Positions 9,430 to 17,397 of a DNA stretch of 64,000 nt are shown piece after piece. The stretch covers positions 3,052,501 to 3,116,500 of the forward strand of contig NC_019729.1 of NCBI RefSeq assembly GCF_000317475.1, given 5' to 3'. The notes under the pieces were generated by a model. The model saw nothing but the letters and a program-made list of their open reading frames with translations. It made no database searches and was not told the origin of the DNA. Both the position numbers and the translations under genes were made by a program. This stretch comes from Oscillatoria nigro-viridis PCC 7112. GTDB lineage: Bacteria > Cyanobacteriota > Cyanobacteriia > Cyanobacteriales > Microcoleaceae. Numbering within the stretch: the stretch's first letter is position 1; each line of letters begins with the position of its first letter.

Positions 9430-10107
9430 TTATTTTTGACATTCGCAACCGCTATTTAAATGAAACATAATCGCCGAAGAAAGCGTAGACCATAAAGGAG
9501 TATTGACATCGGCTTTTTGCAAAGCTTCGGCCGTCCAGTCGTTGCAAGTTCTTAAAATAGAGTAACTGCCTTTTGCTTCATAAAAACTGTCGCTGTTACC
9601 GTAGCTGTAGCTAATTTTCATTTTCTTACCTGCTGCGTCTAATTGGAATGAATTTTTAAGAAAATTTACCAGCCTCAGATAATTGGCCCCACTAATTTTC
9701 ACACATTTGGTTTCAATATTTCGGGGGACAACCCGATAACTTTCAACGTGTACGGTAGACGGAGTAGGGAGAAATAGGGCATTGAAAGCTGTAACTGGGT
9801 TGATACTTTCTGAGGTGGGAGTTTCCAGCATAAAAGCTCTATCTCCCCAGCCAAAAGACAAATATTTATAATCAGAAGCGGCATCTCGCCCTATTTCTGT
9901 TAGCGGTAAAAATTGATTCCAGTCAAAATATTCATTTTTAACTGGAACAATGATTTCGGTGTGGATGCCTTCGTTGGAAATGTATAGAGAGATTGTACAA
10001 TCTGCTTGCGAGTAATTTCCCCACTTTCTGGGAGTGAGATAGCCAATTGTTAGGCAAGCGGTCAAAGATAAGATGACAATTCCTAAGCGCTGTATGCTTT
10101 TTCTCAT
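9430..10107 (-). CDS. DUF2459 / TIGR02117 family protein
   Basis: About 225 residues from the ATG at 10107. A hydrophobic N-terminal segment (IQRLGIVILSLTACLTIGYL) acts as a membrane anchor or signal peptide. The rest matches the TIGR02117/DUF2459 family, seen in SNEGIHTEIIVPV, YLSFGWGDRAFMLETPTS and CNDWTAEALQKA; the family is of unknown function and probably periplasmic. A TTG at 10125 would extend it and overlap the upstream glycosidase-like gene by four bases; either way the two are translated together. The conserved His, the GWGD segment and the late Cys resemble a cysteine-peptidase-like fold, which is only a suggestion. Confidence 0.78.
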   Translation of the reverse strand: MRKSIQRLGIVILSLTACLTIGYLTPRKWGNYSQADCTISLYISNEGIHTEIIVPVKNEYFDWNQFLPLTEIGRDAASDYKYLSFGWGDRAFMLETPTSESINPVTAFNALFLPTPSTVHVESYRVVPRNIETKCVKISGANYLRLVNFLKNSFQLDAAGKKMKISYSYGNSDSFYEAKGSYSILRTCNDWTAEALQKADVNTPLWSTLSSAIMFHLNSGCECQK

Positions 10108-10121
10108 TTTAACTGTGGGTG

Positions 10122-11324
10122 TCAAATTCGGGCTTCGGATGGCGGGCGCTGCATTTTTGTGGGAAAGAATTCTTGCAGGGCATAATTCCGCTGTTCGGGG
10201 GTTTCGTTAGCCCAATTCGACAAACTTTCGTAGAAAAAGAACGACACGCCAGCAAAATCTCTTTTTCGCACTTCTTGCACTTGTTCTTGAATTTGTTTGA
10301 GGGGCACGGAATTATTTTTAAGACCTGTTAAAATGCCGATCGCAGTTGGAATGTTAAGTTTAGCCAGTTTAACTTCTTCCCGTTCCAGTTCTGCACTAAA
10401 ACGCTTGATATCGCTGCGATAAACCTGCAACACAATTTCTTGGATGTAGCCGCGTCTTTCCCAGCTAAACCAGTCCTGCAAGTGGGCGGGTAAAGAAAAG
10501 TGAAAAGGGTTCGGAGATAAGCTGACAATACATTTTTCTTTGCGGGATTTGATGGCGCGGGAAACTCGCCCCATAAAGTCATTAATTTTGTCCGCGCGCC
10601 AGCGCACCCAGAAGGTTTCGCGGGGGTCGTCGGAGGGAGGACTTTTGATTTGTTCCTGATACATTAACATGGTTAGCGGCTCGTAGCCAAATTCTACTGG
10701 CAAGCCGAAATGGTCGTCAAATTGAATGCCATCTATATCATAATTATCGACAATTTCTAGGATTAAATCTAAGATAAATTGCTGGACTTCGGGATGAAAG
10801 GGATTCAGCCAAACTCGCTCGTGTTCGCCTTCTTTCCAAATAGTTGAACCGTCGCGCCGGTGCGCCAGCCAGTCGGGGTGAAGTGTGGCTAATTCCGATT
10901 CTGCGGGAGCCATGAAGCCAAACTCAAACCAGGGGATTACTGATATACCTTTTTGGCGGGATTGTGCTATAATTTCTTTGAGGATGTCTCGGTCTTTCAA
11001 TCCGGGCGAGGGGTCGATCGACTGTCCGAATACTCGTTGGGCTGCTGCGCTGGGATAAAGCGTATAGCCTCCTTGCCAAACCGTGGGATAGATGGTATTA
11101 AAATTGAGTTTGTCCAGTCGATTTACAGCGTCAATGATGTTGTTGCGGGAGAAAATAACGTCGCTGTCAATGTTCGTCAGCCAGACGCCGCGCAATTCGG
11201 TTGTTGGGGTTTTGGGCGGGGTTTGAGCCAAGAGACGGGGGGATAAAATCGCGGAGGAGGTAAGGGCGATCGTAAAAACAACTATTAAAGCCAGTATCCG
11301 CTGCCATTTGTGCAGTTTAATCAT
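10122..11324 (-). CDS. Exported GHL10-type glycosyl hydrolase-like protein (DUF187)
   Basis: About 400 residues from the ATG at 11324, chosen because a standard signal peptide begins there (MIKLHKWQRILALIVVFTIA, then a TSSAI/LLAQ cleavage region); a GTG 102 bases upstream would add an odd polar extension. The mature protein is a family 10-like (GHL10/DUF187) TIM barrel: ELRGVWLTNIDSDV, NFNTIYPTVWQGGY, VIPWFEFGF and DGIQFDDHFGLPVEFGY carry the acidic residues expected in the barrel. Family members are thought to act on cell-wall or extracellular polysaccharide; the substrate is unknown. It is followed immediately by the DUF2459 gene. Confidence 0.85.
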   Translation of the reverse strand: MIKLHKWQRILALIVVFTIALTSSAILSPRLLAQTPPKTPTTELRGVWLTNIDSDVIFSRNNIIDAVNRLDKLNFNTIYPTVWQGGYTLYPSAAAQRVFGQSIDPSPGLKDRDILKEIIAQSRQKGISVIPWFEFGFMAPAESELATLHPDWLAHRRDGSTIWKEGEHERVWLNPFHPEVQQFILDLILEIVDNYDIDGIQFDDHFGLPVEFGYEPLTMLMYQEQIKSPPSDDPRETFWVRWRADKINDFMGRVSRAIKSRKEKCIVSLSPNPFHFSLPAHLQDWFSWERRGYIQEIVLQVYRSDIKRFSAELEREEVKLAKLNIPTAIGILTGLKNNSVPLKQIQEQVQEVRKRDFAGVSFFFYESLSNWANETPEQRNYALQEFFPTKMQRPPSEARI

Positions 11325-11455
11325 CAATTTGTCGCCAATATGATTATTTTTAGACTGATATTTTACCGTATAATTAGCTTGGTAGGGTGCGTCAGCTAGG
11401 GTTATTTGATTAAAAGTCGATCGCACACTTCCTGACCGCGAATTTCAAAGGTGGT

Positions 11456-11510
11456 AAGCTGTCGCGCATTTAAATTGTATATTCAGGGCGGGCGGGACGC
11501 CCACCCCACA
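11456..11510 (+). repeat. Dispersed GC-rich repeat, copy 1
   Basis: About 55 bases running from AAGCTGTC through a GGGCGGGCGGGACGCCCACC palindromic core to CCACA. A near-identical copy lies in reverse orientation at 36202-36255. The rest of the 11325-11697 gap holds TCTAAAA heptamers and no gene. Confidence 0.75.
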
Positions 11511-11697
11511 TGACTTTAATTTTTTTTGAAATACTCTTTAAATACAGAACAGCTTACCCGCCACGCGATTTATCCGTGGAATCAATCCCAAATCGAAAAT
11601 CGAAAATCCTCAAGAAAGAGCATTTATCTCGCGCAAGTCAATCCAAAATCTAAAATCTAAAATCTAAAATCGAATGACGCACCTACTATTTTTGATA

Positions 11698-12963
11698 TTA
11701 TTGGGGGTCAACGATCGTACCCATAAATAATATTGTTCCTGTAGTATTGTCTCGAATGGCACAAAAGAATGGACGGTTTACATTCATTTGAAAAGGCGAT
11801 CCACCAGATCTGGTTAACTGGATGGAAGTGACGGCTGCTGCTTCTGTACCTTCTTCGTTCACTTCGACAAATGTCTTGTGTTTTACTGAGTCTACGGCTA
11901 CGCTGTCATCAGTCATCGGAGAAAAATCGGCTTTTGAGATATCAAAAATTCCTGCCATGCCCAAAGTTGTGAGTGTGTTTTCGAGTTCAACTTCATACTC
12001 TATTTTGAAGCGGGGTATTTCAATTGTACCATTTATATGTGTAAATTCTTGCATCCATTCATTCCAGTTTTCTGTTGTTAATTGCTGCAAGAAAGTTTCC
12101 AAGTTGCTATTGGGCTTGGGCAAAAAAATATACATACTCAGAGAACCTTGTTTGCCGTAAGGTAAACTGACTGCTTGAAATGTGTCTGTTTCGTAGTACC
12201 AAAAATTACCTTTCTGGGACATCATCGGATGCTGTTTGGAACTGCCGTCGGTTAAAGAGAAAGTTTTGTTCGCAGTTTGAGATTTATCAAAGGGGGTTTT
12301 CCAGTTGCCTTTGAAATAGATAGCGTTAATCAAAAACAAGACTCCATCGGGGCTAATTTTATCGACAATTTTATCGATTTTTCCTTGAGTTTTTTGGCTC
12401 ACCCAGTTGTTAATGATGCTAAGAGCTTGCGGATTACTAAAGTTTAGTTCGGTAATATTAGCATTGTAGTATTTTTGATTTGTTTGCAGAAATTCTGGTT
12501 TTAAGGAGAAGCCTTGTTGCGCCCAAAGCGAGTTAGCAATTAATACTTGGATATTGGGTTCAACTTTCTGCAAACTATTTTGCAAACCTTGATTTGCTGC
12601 GTTGATTTCTTGGGGAGTCATTCCCGTAAATTCGAGAACTTTTGTCATTTCTTGTTTGGTTTCTCCGCTAACTCCGTTGTATGTCATTGACAGGGCGAGG
12701 GCGACAGAAGTAGGGGAAATAAAGATATTTTGATTCGGCTGTTGTTTGGTGAGGGTGTTGAACAAGTTAAAACCAAATTTGGTATTAGCTGCAACAAGTC
12801 TGGCGTCTAGATCGATCTGGTTGTTAGGGGGTGTCATGGCTGCAGCTTTTGAGTGATTGGGATTTGCGAGGTTGATGGGGTTAATTTTTAGTGACGGCGC
12901 CAATTCTGCGAAAATTGCTAATGTAATGATGGCGGCAGTAACAAGCCTGGTTTTCCAAGACAT
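11698..12963 (-). CDS. Serpin family protease inhibitor
   Basis: About 421 residues from the ATG at 12963, where a hydrophobic segment (RLVTAAIITLAIFAELAP) gives an export signal; a start 42 bases upstream is weaker. The serpin fold is recognisable in NIFISPTSVALALSMTYNG, ANSLWAQQGF, LINAIYFKGNWKTPF and PRFKIEYEVELENTL. The reactive-centre hinge EEGTEAAAVTS is of the inhibitory type (small residues at P12-P9), and the scissile bond falls near LTRSGGS, suggesting a trypsin-like target if P1 is Arg or Ser. The end FMGTIVDPQ is a family hallmark. A bacterial serpin may protect against own or foreign proteases in the periplasm or outside. It is monocistronic. Confidence 0.93.
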   Translation of the reverse strand: MSWKTRLVTAAIITLAIFAELAPSLKINPINLANPNHSKAAAMTPPNNQIDLDARLVAANTKFGFNLFNTLTKQQPNQNIFISPTSVALALSMTYNGVSGETKQEMTKVLEFTGMTPQEINAANQGLQNSLQKVEPNIQVLIANSLWAQQGFSLKPEFLQTNQKYYNANITELNFSNPQALSIINNWVSQKTQGKIDKIVDKISPDGVLFLINAIYFKGNWKTPFDKSQTANKTFSLTDGSSKQHPMMSQKGNFWYYETDTFQAVSLPYGKQGSLSMYIFLPKPNSNLETFLQQLTTENWNEWMQEFTHINGTIEIPRFKIEYEVELENTLTTLGMAGIFDISKADFSPMTDDSVAVDSVKHKTFVEVNEEGTEAAAVTSIQLTRSGGSPFQMNVNRPFFCAIRDNTTGTILFMGTIVDPQ

Positions 12964-13132
12964 AAAAGTTATCTTTGGTTGATATTTTGGGTGGTGTGGT
13001 CTCACATTTTTACCTTTTAGTTTTTATTTTTTCGACTCAGCAATCAAGTTTTTGAGAGTTTAATATAGTCAGGACTTTAGTCCTTGCTATAAACAGTTGG
13101 CTAACTTTTTGTAGGAAGAGAGAGGATAGCTT

Positions 13133-13411
13133 TTAATAACCTTGCAGTTTCATCACTTTGTGGTAGTGCGCTTCTATTTCACTCACCGTTTGCGATTGAC
13201 GCTTGCTATTCCACTCGCTGCGATCGAATAATTCCCGCCGCAAGTCATCGACATCGATCGTTTGTACTTTCCTCTCGGCTACAAAAGGAAGTTCTGGGGC
13301 TAAAAAAACCAATTCTCCGATCGCACTTATGCAACTATCCGCCACTGGCACGTCTGCGGTTTCATCACCTCTCTCCACCGGAAGTAAAGCATTTTGAATT
13401 GTAAAGCTCAC
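13133..13411 (-). CDS. Hypothetical protein, 92 residues
   Basis: A small acidic protein starting at a GTG. It has no signal peptide or membrane segment. It reads as an ordered N-terminal half (PVADSCISAIGELVFLAPELPF) and a helical, charged C-terminal half (DDLRRELFDRSEWNSKRQ). I do not recognise a family. Codon use and the HIP1 site inside look native. It stands alone between the serpin and isochorismatase genes. Confidence 0.5.
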   Translation of the reverse strand: MSFTIQNALLPVERGDETADVPVADSCISAIGELVFLAPELPFVAERKVQTIDVDDLRRELFDRSEWNSKRQSQTVSEIEAHYHKVMKLQGY

Positions 13412-13622
13412 AGAGTTACCCTTTTTGTAAATTTACATTAATTTTTATTTGATGATTCCAGGGCGCTAACATTGGCTATCAACCAACTTTAATAAAGTTA
13501 ATAAATCCTAAAGTTATCAAAAAGTTACCCCTGATACTTAATTATAACAAAGATTTAAGATATGACAAGTTAGTAACAATCAAATAGTTATAAGATTGAA
13601 ATTGTTTTTGAGTCACAATCAT

Positions 13623-14393
13623 ATGAATCCTGATTCTCTCCGCACCTTGGGCGTACCGCCGAATGCTTGGAAAGTTGATACCAAAATTGCCGACATCACC
13701 CGATCGCCGATCGCACCTCAACCTGTTACCCTGGAAACAGAAACTAAAACCCTGCGTTTGGACTTAGCCAAAGCTGCAATGTTGGTGATAGATATGCAAA
13801 ATGATTTTTGTCATCCCGACGGTTGGCTGGCGCATATTGGCGTAGATGTAACGCCCGCGAGAACTCCAATTAATCCTTTAACAAATTTGCTGCCAAAATT
13901 GCGATCGCACGCAATGCCTATTATTTGGATAAACTGGGGAAACCGCCCCGATTTGCTCAATATTAGTGCAGCTTCCCGTCACGTTTACAATCCCACAGGC
14001 GACGGCGTAGGTTTGGGAGATCCGCTACCAAAAAACAACGCACCTGTACTGATGGCAGGGAGTTGGGCGGCGCAGGTTGTCGATGAATTAAAACCCAAAC
14101 CGGAGGATATTTGCGTGGATAAATATCGGATGAGCGGCTTTTGGGATACTCCTTTAGATAGTATCTTGCGGAACCTCGGCAGAACTACACTTTTCTTTGG
14201 AGGAGTAAACGCCGATCAGTGCGTCATGGCTACACTGCAAGATGCTAATTTCCTCGGTTACGACTGTATTTTAGTCAAAGATTGTACAGCTACGACATCT
14301 CCCGAGTATTGCTGGCAAGCTACTCTCTATAACGTTAAACAATGTTTTGGCTTTTTGTCGGATTCTCAGGCTATGTTAGAAGCAATTAAATAG
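13623..14393 (+). CDS. Isochorismatase-family cysteine hydrolase
   Basis: About 256 residues from the ATG at 13623 (a TTG 27 bases upstream is possible). The catalytic triad of the isochorismatase/nicotinamidase superfamily is present: Asp in MLVIDMQNDFC, Lys in CVDKYRMSGFWDT and Cys in FGGVNADQCVMAT. It would hydrolyse an amide or vinyl ether. The N-terminal extension of ~40 residues (LGVPPNAWKVDTKIADITR) resembles ureide/biuret-type amidohydrolases rather than nicotinamidase. A cupin gene follows after a TCATCAG repeat and may be co-transcribed. Confidence 0.88.
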   Translation: MNPDSLRTLGVPPNAWKVDTKIADITRSPIAPQPVTLETETKTLRLDLAKAAMLVIDMQNDFCHPDGWLAHIGVDVTPARTPINPLTNLLPKLRSHAMPIIWINWGNRPDLLNISAASRHVYNPTGDGVGLGDPLPKNNAPVLMAGSWAAQVVDELKPKPEDICVDKYRMSGFWDTPLDSILRNLGRTTLFFGGVNADQCVMATLQDANFLGYDCILVKDCTATTSPEYCWQATLYNVKQCFGFLSDSQAMLEAIK

Positions 14394-14425
14394 TCATCAG
14401 TCATCAGTCATCAGTCATCAGTCAT
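14394..14425 (+). repeat. AGTCATC heptamer tandem repeat
   Basis: Four or more consecutive copies of the heptamer TCATCAG directly follow the isochorismatase stop codon. Another run is at 33088-33110. Confidence 0.8.
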
Positions 14426-14513
14426 ATTTTTTTGAGGCCAAACTGGGGACTAATGACTCTGGATTCTTAGTAATGACCCAGAAACATAACACTTGACAAC
14501 TAACAATAAAAAA

Positions 14514-14966
14514 ATGACAAACCAGTGCATGATTCCTGTTATAAAGTCTCCCCAAGACTACCAAGCATTTCGCATCAGTCCCGGCGATACTAATAGATTA
14601 GCGATCGTCTTCGATCCGGTAACAGCTAATGTTTCATTAACTGTTTGCGTGGAGATTTTCGATGGGGGCGGCAAAACTCCTCCCAACCGCCACCAATTCG
14701 CAGTAGAAATGTTTTTTGTACTCAAAGGAAGAGGGCAAGCAACCTGCGACGGCAAAACAGTTAGTATTAAACCGGGAGATAGTTTGTTAGTGCCTCCAAC
14801 GGGGACTCACGTAATTGAGAATACCGGGAGTGAACGTTTGTACACTTTGTGCATTATGGTGCCGAATGAAGATTTTGTGGAACTGATTCGCAGCGGTACG
14901 CCAGTGGAACTCGATGAGGAAGATATGAGAGTCCTCGGGCGATCGGATGTACTCGTATCGTGCTAG
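14514..14966 (+). CDS. Cupin domain protein
   Basis: About 150 residues from the ATG at 14514, preferred over a TTG at 14493 because a cupin begins shortly after. A single double-stranded beta-helix is visible: motif 1 around PPNRHQFAVEMFFVLKGRG and motif 2 PGDSLLVPPTGTHVIENTG with His and Glu metal ligands. It is likely a small-molecule-binding or dioxygenase-like protein. Proximity to the isochorismatase suggests a shared degradation step, which is inference. Confidence 0.8.
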   Translation: MTNQCMIPVIKSPQDYQAFRISPGDTNRLAIVFDPVTANVSLTVCVEIFDGGGKTPPNRHQFAVEMFFVLKGRGQATCDGKTVSIKPGDSLLVPPTGTHVIENTGSERLYTLCIMVPNEDFVELIRSGTPVELDEEDMRVLGRSDVLVSC

Positions 14967-15020
14967 TTTTGTAGTAAGCACTTTAGTGTTTTAATCTTCT
15001 AGCCCCTGCCTGGGAAAGCA

Positions 15021-15051
15021 GAGCCCCGACTTGTTTAAGCAGTCGGGGCTC
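15021..15051 (+). terminator. Strong hairpin terminator candidate
   Basis: GAGCCCCGACT (15021-15031) pairs perfectly with 15041-15051 around a 9-base loop, downstream of the cupin gene. The stretch after it (TAACAAAATACTGTTTT) is only moderately T-rich. Confidence 0.55.
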
Positions 15052-15087
15052 TAACAAAATACTGTTTTACGTTAAAAATTTTCAATT

Positions 15088-15435
15088 ATGAGCGTTATAT
15101 TTCACATTGCTAAAAGCCAACAGTGGGAAGAAGCAAAACACCTTCAATCCTATCGAGGCGATACCCTAGACTCTGAAGGATTTATCCACTGTTCGACACT
15201 CCCGCAAGTTACTAGAAGTGCCAACAAATTTTTTGTCGGACAAACAGGATTGCTTTTGCTGTGGATTGACTCTGAGAAAGTGCAAGCAGAAGTTAAGTAT
15301 GAATCTGCCGCTGGAGATTTTTATCCGCATATTTACGGGCCGCTGAATGTTGATGCTGTGTTGAAAGTTCTTGAGTTTGAAGCGGGTGCAGATGGCAAGT
15401 TTGAATTGCCGGAAGAATTAAGAGATGTTGCTTGA
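15088..15435 (+). CDS. DUF952 family protein
   Basis: A 115-residue DUF952 protein, recognised by FHIAKSQQWEEAK, the DSEGFIHCSTLPQV block and YPHIYGPLNVDAVLKV. The fold is related to ADP-ribosyltransferase-like domains, and the invariant His-Cys in GFIHCS is present. Cellular role unknown. It appears monocistronic after a strong hairpin. Confidence 0.88.
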   Translation: MSVIFHIAKSQQWEEAKHLQSYRGDTLDSEGFIHCSTLPQVTRSANKFFVGQTGLLLLWIDSEKVQAEVKYESAAGDFYPHIYGPLNVDAVLKVLEFEAGADGKFELPEELRDVA

Positions 15436-15469
15436 TATTCATATTTTTGACCATTGTCAATTAACTTTT

Positions 15470-15625
15470 GAGGGCGGGCTAGAAGCCCACCCCACGGGAA
15501 AATTTAATTTTTGATAGCGGGCATCTTTCCCCTTCAAAGTTTGAGGGGGAAATTGAATTTTTGAGGGCGGACTAGAAGCCCACCCCACGGGAAAGTTGAA
15601 TTTTGTGGAACGGGCATCTTGCCCG
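15470..15625. repeat. Intergenic palindromic repeats
   Basis: Two near-copies of a block reading GGGCGG-CTAGAAGCCCACCCCACGGGAAA with GCATCTT(T/G)CCC modules fill the gap between DUF952 and the CCA enzyme gene. A short reading frame through it is repeat-encoded and not credible as a gene. Confidence 0.65.
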
Positions 15626-15658
15626 TTCTTATTTGTGCAATATATCAATTTAAACTGA

Positions 15659-16906
15659 CTAATTAACTAACTCTTTCGCGAATGCTAGCGCATCTTCGCG
15701 ACTCGCAATTCTCCCCTCCACCCGCGCTAATTGAATGTCCATCAACAATTGACCGATGCGCGGACTTCTGGGCAAATTTAAAGATTCCATTAAATCATTG
15801 CCGCTAACTAATTGTGTGGGATGAGCAACAATATCATCGGCATCGAGATAGCGATTAATTAACAGTGAAATCTCCTCAACCGCAAGTCCCGCCGCCACCG
15901 CTAAAACCGCTAAAACAGGAAATACTATTCCCAGATCCCGAAACAAAAAATACTGTTCTCGCAAAGACATTTCCGCGATAGGTTGTGCTTGCAACTTCGG
16001 CAAGTATTTCAAAAGCTCGATCGCACTTTTAATCTCCGCATTGCTGTACTTCAACCGCTGCAACTGGGTTTCAGCAATTGTCGGGTCGGAATCTGCCAAA
16101 ACAGCCAACTTCGCAACCGCTAACAACGGCGTTTTAATCGTATCTCGAATCGATCGCGAAAATTCTCTCCCCAAATCTGGATAAATTGCCGCTAATTTGT
16201 CAGCAGATGCGTCAATTTTTGTCAAAATATCAAAACGGTCGATCGCACTTTCAAACCAAATCGAAAACAAACCATCTTCGCAACCGCGACAAATCCAAGG
16301 AACACCCTCTGGATTGCTCAACAAATAACCCAATTCCGTCCGCACCCGTTCCACCGCTACCCGACTCAACAGCGGTGCTAATTCCCGAATCGCCGATTGA
16401 GTTTCAGCTTCGATCGCAAAATCCAACTGCGCCGCTTGGCGGTAAGCTCTTAATAACCTCAGCGGATCGTCCTCCAAATTTGACCGCGAAATCATCCGCA
16501 GCAAACCCAAGCGCAAATCAGTTTGACCGTCCAAAGGATCGATGATTTCTCCTGTAAAAGGATTGCAGGCGATCGCATTTATCCGAAAATCTCGGCGCCG
16601 CAAATCCCCCTCCAGACTCCCCCCTTCCGCCTGCGCCAAATCCACCGTACCGCCCGCAAATACAACCCGCGCAATTTGGCGTTCCGCATCTAACAAGACA
16701 AATCCACCTTTCGTGCGATCGGCAATTCTTCGAGCAGTTTTCACCGCCCGTGTTAGCATAACGAAATCCAAATCAAAATAGTGCGATCGCCTCCCCAGCA
16801 GCGCATCCCGCACCGCACCGCCCACCAGATAAGCAGGCGGTGTCAGCAGTTCCAAATCAAACGGCCAACTATCAGGAGATAATGAAGAGGGCAAATTAAT
16901 CGGCAT
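15659..16906 (-). CDS. CCA tRNA nucleotidyltransferase / poly(A) polymerase family
   Basis: A 415-residue class II nucleotidyltransferase that adds or repairs tRNA 3'-CCA (or part of it, as cyanobacteria can split CC- and A-adding). The head domain shows YLVGGAVRDALLGR and the metal-binding FDLDFVML; the next block LRRRDFRINAIACNP and GLLRMISRSNLEDDPLRLLRAYR are family motifs. Helical neck and body follow. It is divergent from ycf34, with about 108 bases between the starts. Confidence 0.93.
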   Translation of the reverse strand: MPINLPSSLSPDSWPFDLELLTPPAYLVGGAVRDALLGRRSHYFDLDFVMLTRAVKTARRIADRTKGGFVLLDAERQIARVVFAGGTVDLAQAEGGSLEGDLRRRDFRINAIACNPFTGEIIDPLDGQTDLRLGLLRMISRSNLEDDPLRLLRAYRQAAQLDFAIEAETQSAIRELAPLLSRVAVERVRTELGYLLSNPEGVPWICRGCEDGLFSIWFESAIDRFDILTKIDASADKLAAIYPDLGREFSRSIRDTIKTPLLAVAKLAVLADSDPTIAETQLQRLKYSNAEIKSAIELLKYLPKLQAQPIAEMSLREQYFLFRDLGIVFPVLAVLAVAAGLAVEEISLLINRYLDADDIVAHPTQLVSGNDLMESLNLPRSPRIGQLLMDIQLARVEGRIASREDALAFAKELVN

Positions 16907-17014
16907 CGCAACAAAAATCTACTTTCCTTACAAACAATTAAACTCTTGCTACGCTAGATTAACAGAAAGCTCAAATTTCACCAATCTTTTTGAAATGCAC
17001 AGAGGATATCAAGA

Positions 17015-17263
17015 ATGTGTATTTGTATTAACTGCCACTATGTAGACCGCTGCTTTACCTACCACGCCGTAGAAGAACAGCACGAACAGCTTCACCTCAC
17101 CGAAACACCGGATTTCGACCCCGTAGAACCCACCATCAACGTCAACATCCGCCCCCGCCAAGACGAAATTGAAATGGAATGGGATGTAGTTGGGTGTCAA
17201 AGTTTCAAGCAAGAAACCGGCAAATGGGCAAAATTGCGGCCAGGCGAACTCGTCCCGACTTAA
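17015..17263 (+). CDS. ycf34: Ycf34 family protein
   Basis: An 82-residue protein with the N-terminal cysteine block MCICINCHYVDRC typical of Ycf34, conserved in cyanobacteria and red-algal plastids. Four cysteines suggest an iron-sulfur or zinc site; in cyanobacteria it has been tied to photosynthetic electron transport. An AGAGG ribosome site precedes the ATG. Confidence 0.92.
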   Translation: MCICINCHYVDRCFTYHAVEEQHEQLHLTETPDFDPVEPTINVNIRPRQDEIEMEWDVVGCQSFKQETGKWAKLRPGELVPT

Positions 17264-17280
17264 GGAAGAAGTCATTAGTT

Positions 17281-17397
17281 AGTTGGCAGTTGGCAGTTGG
17301 CAGTTGTTAGTCAACAGTCAACAGTCAACAGTCAACAGTCAACAGTTTTTATTCCCAATTACAAATCTAAAATCTAAAATCTAAAATCTAAAATCCA
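17281..17397 (+). repeat. Heptamer repeat arrays (GTTGGCA, AGTCAAC, TCTAAAA)
   Basis: Three successive heptamer arrays fill the gap between ycf34 and the kinase gene: GTTGGCA about three times, CAGTCAA about five times, and ATCTAAA four times right up to the kinase start codon. The kinase gene therefore has no recognisable ribosome site. Confidence 0.85.
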
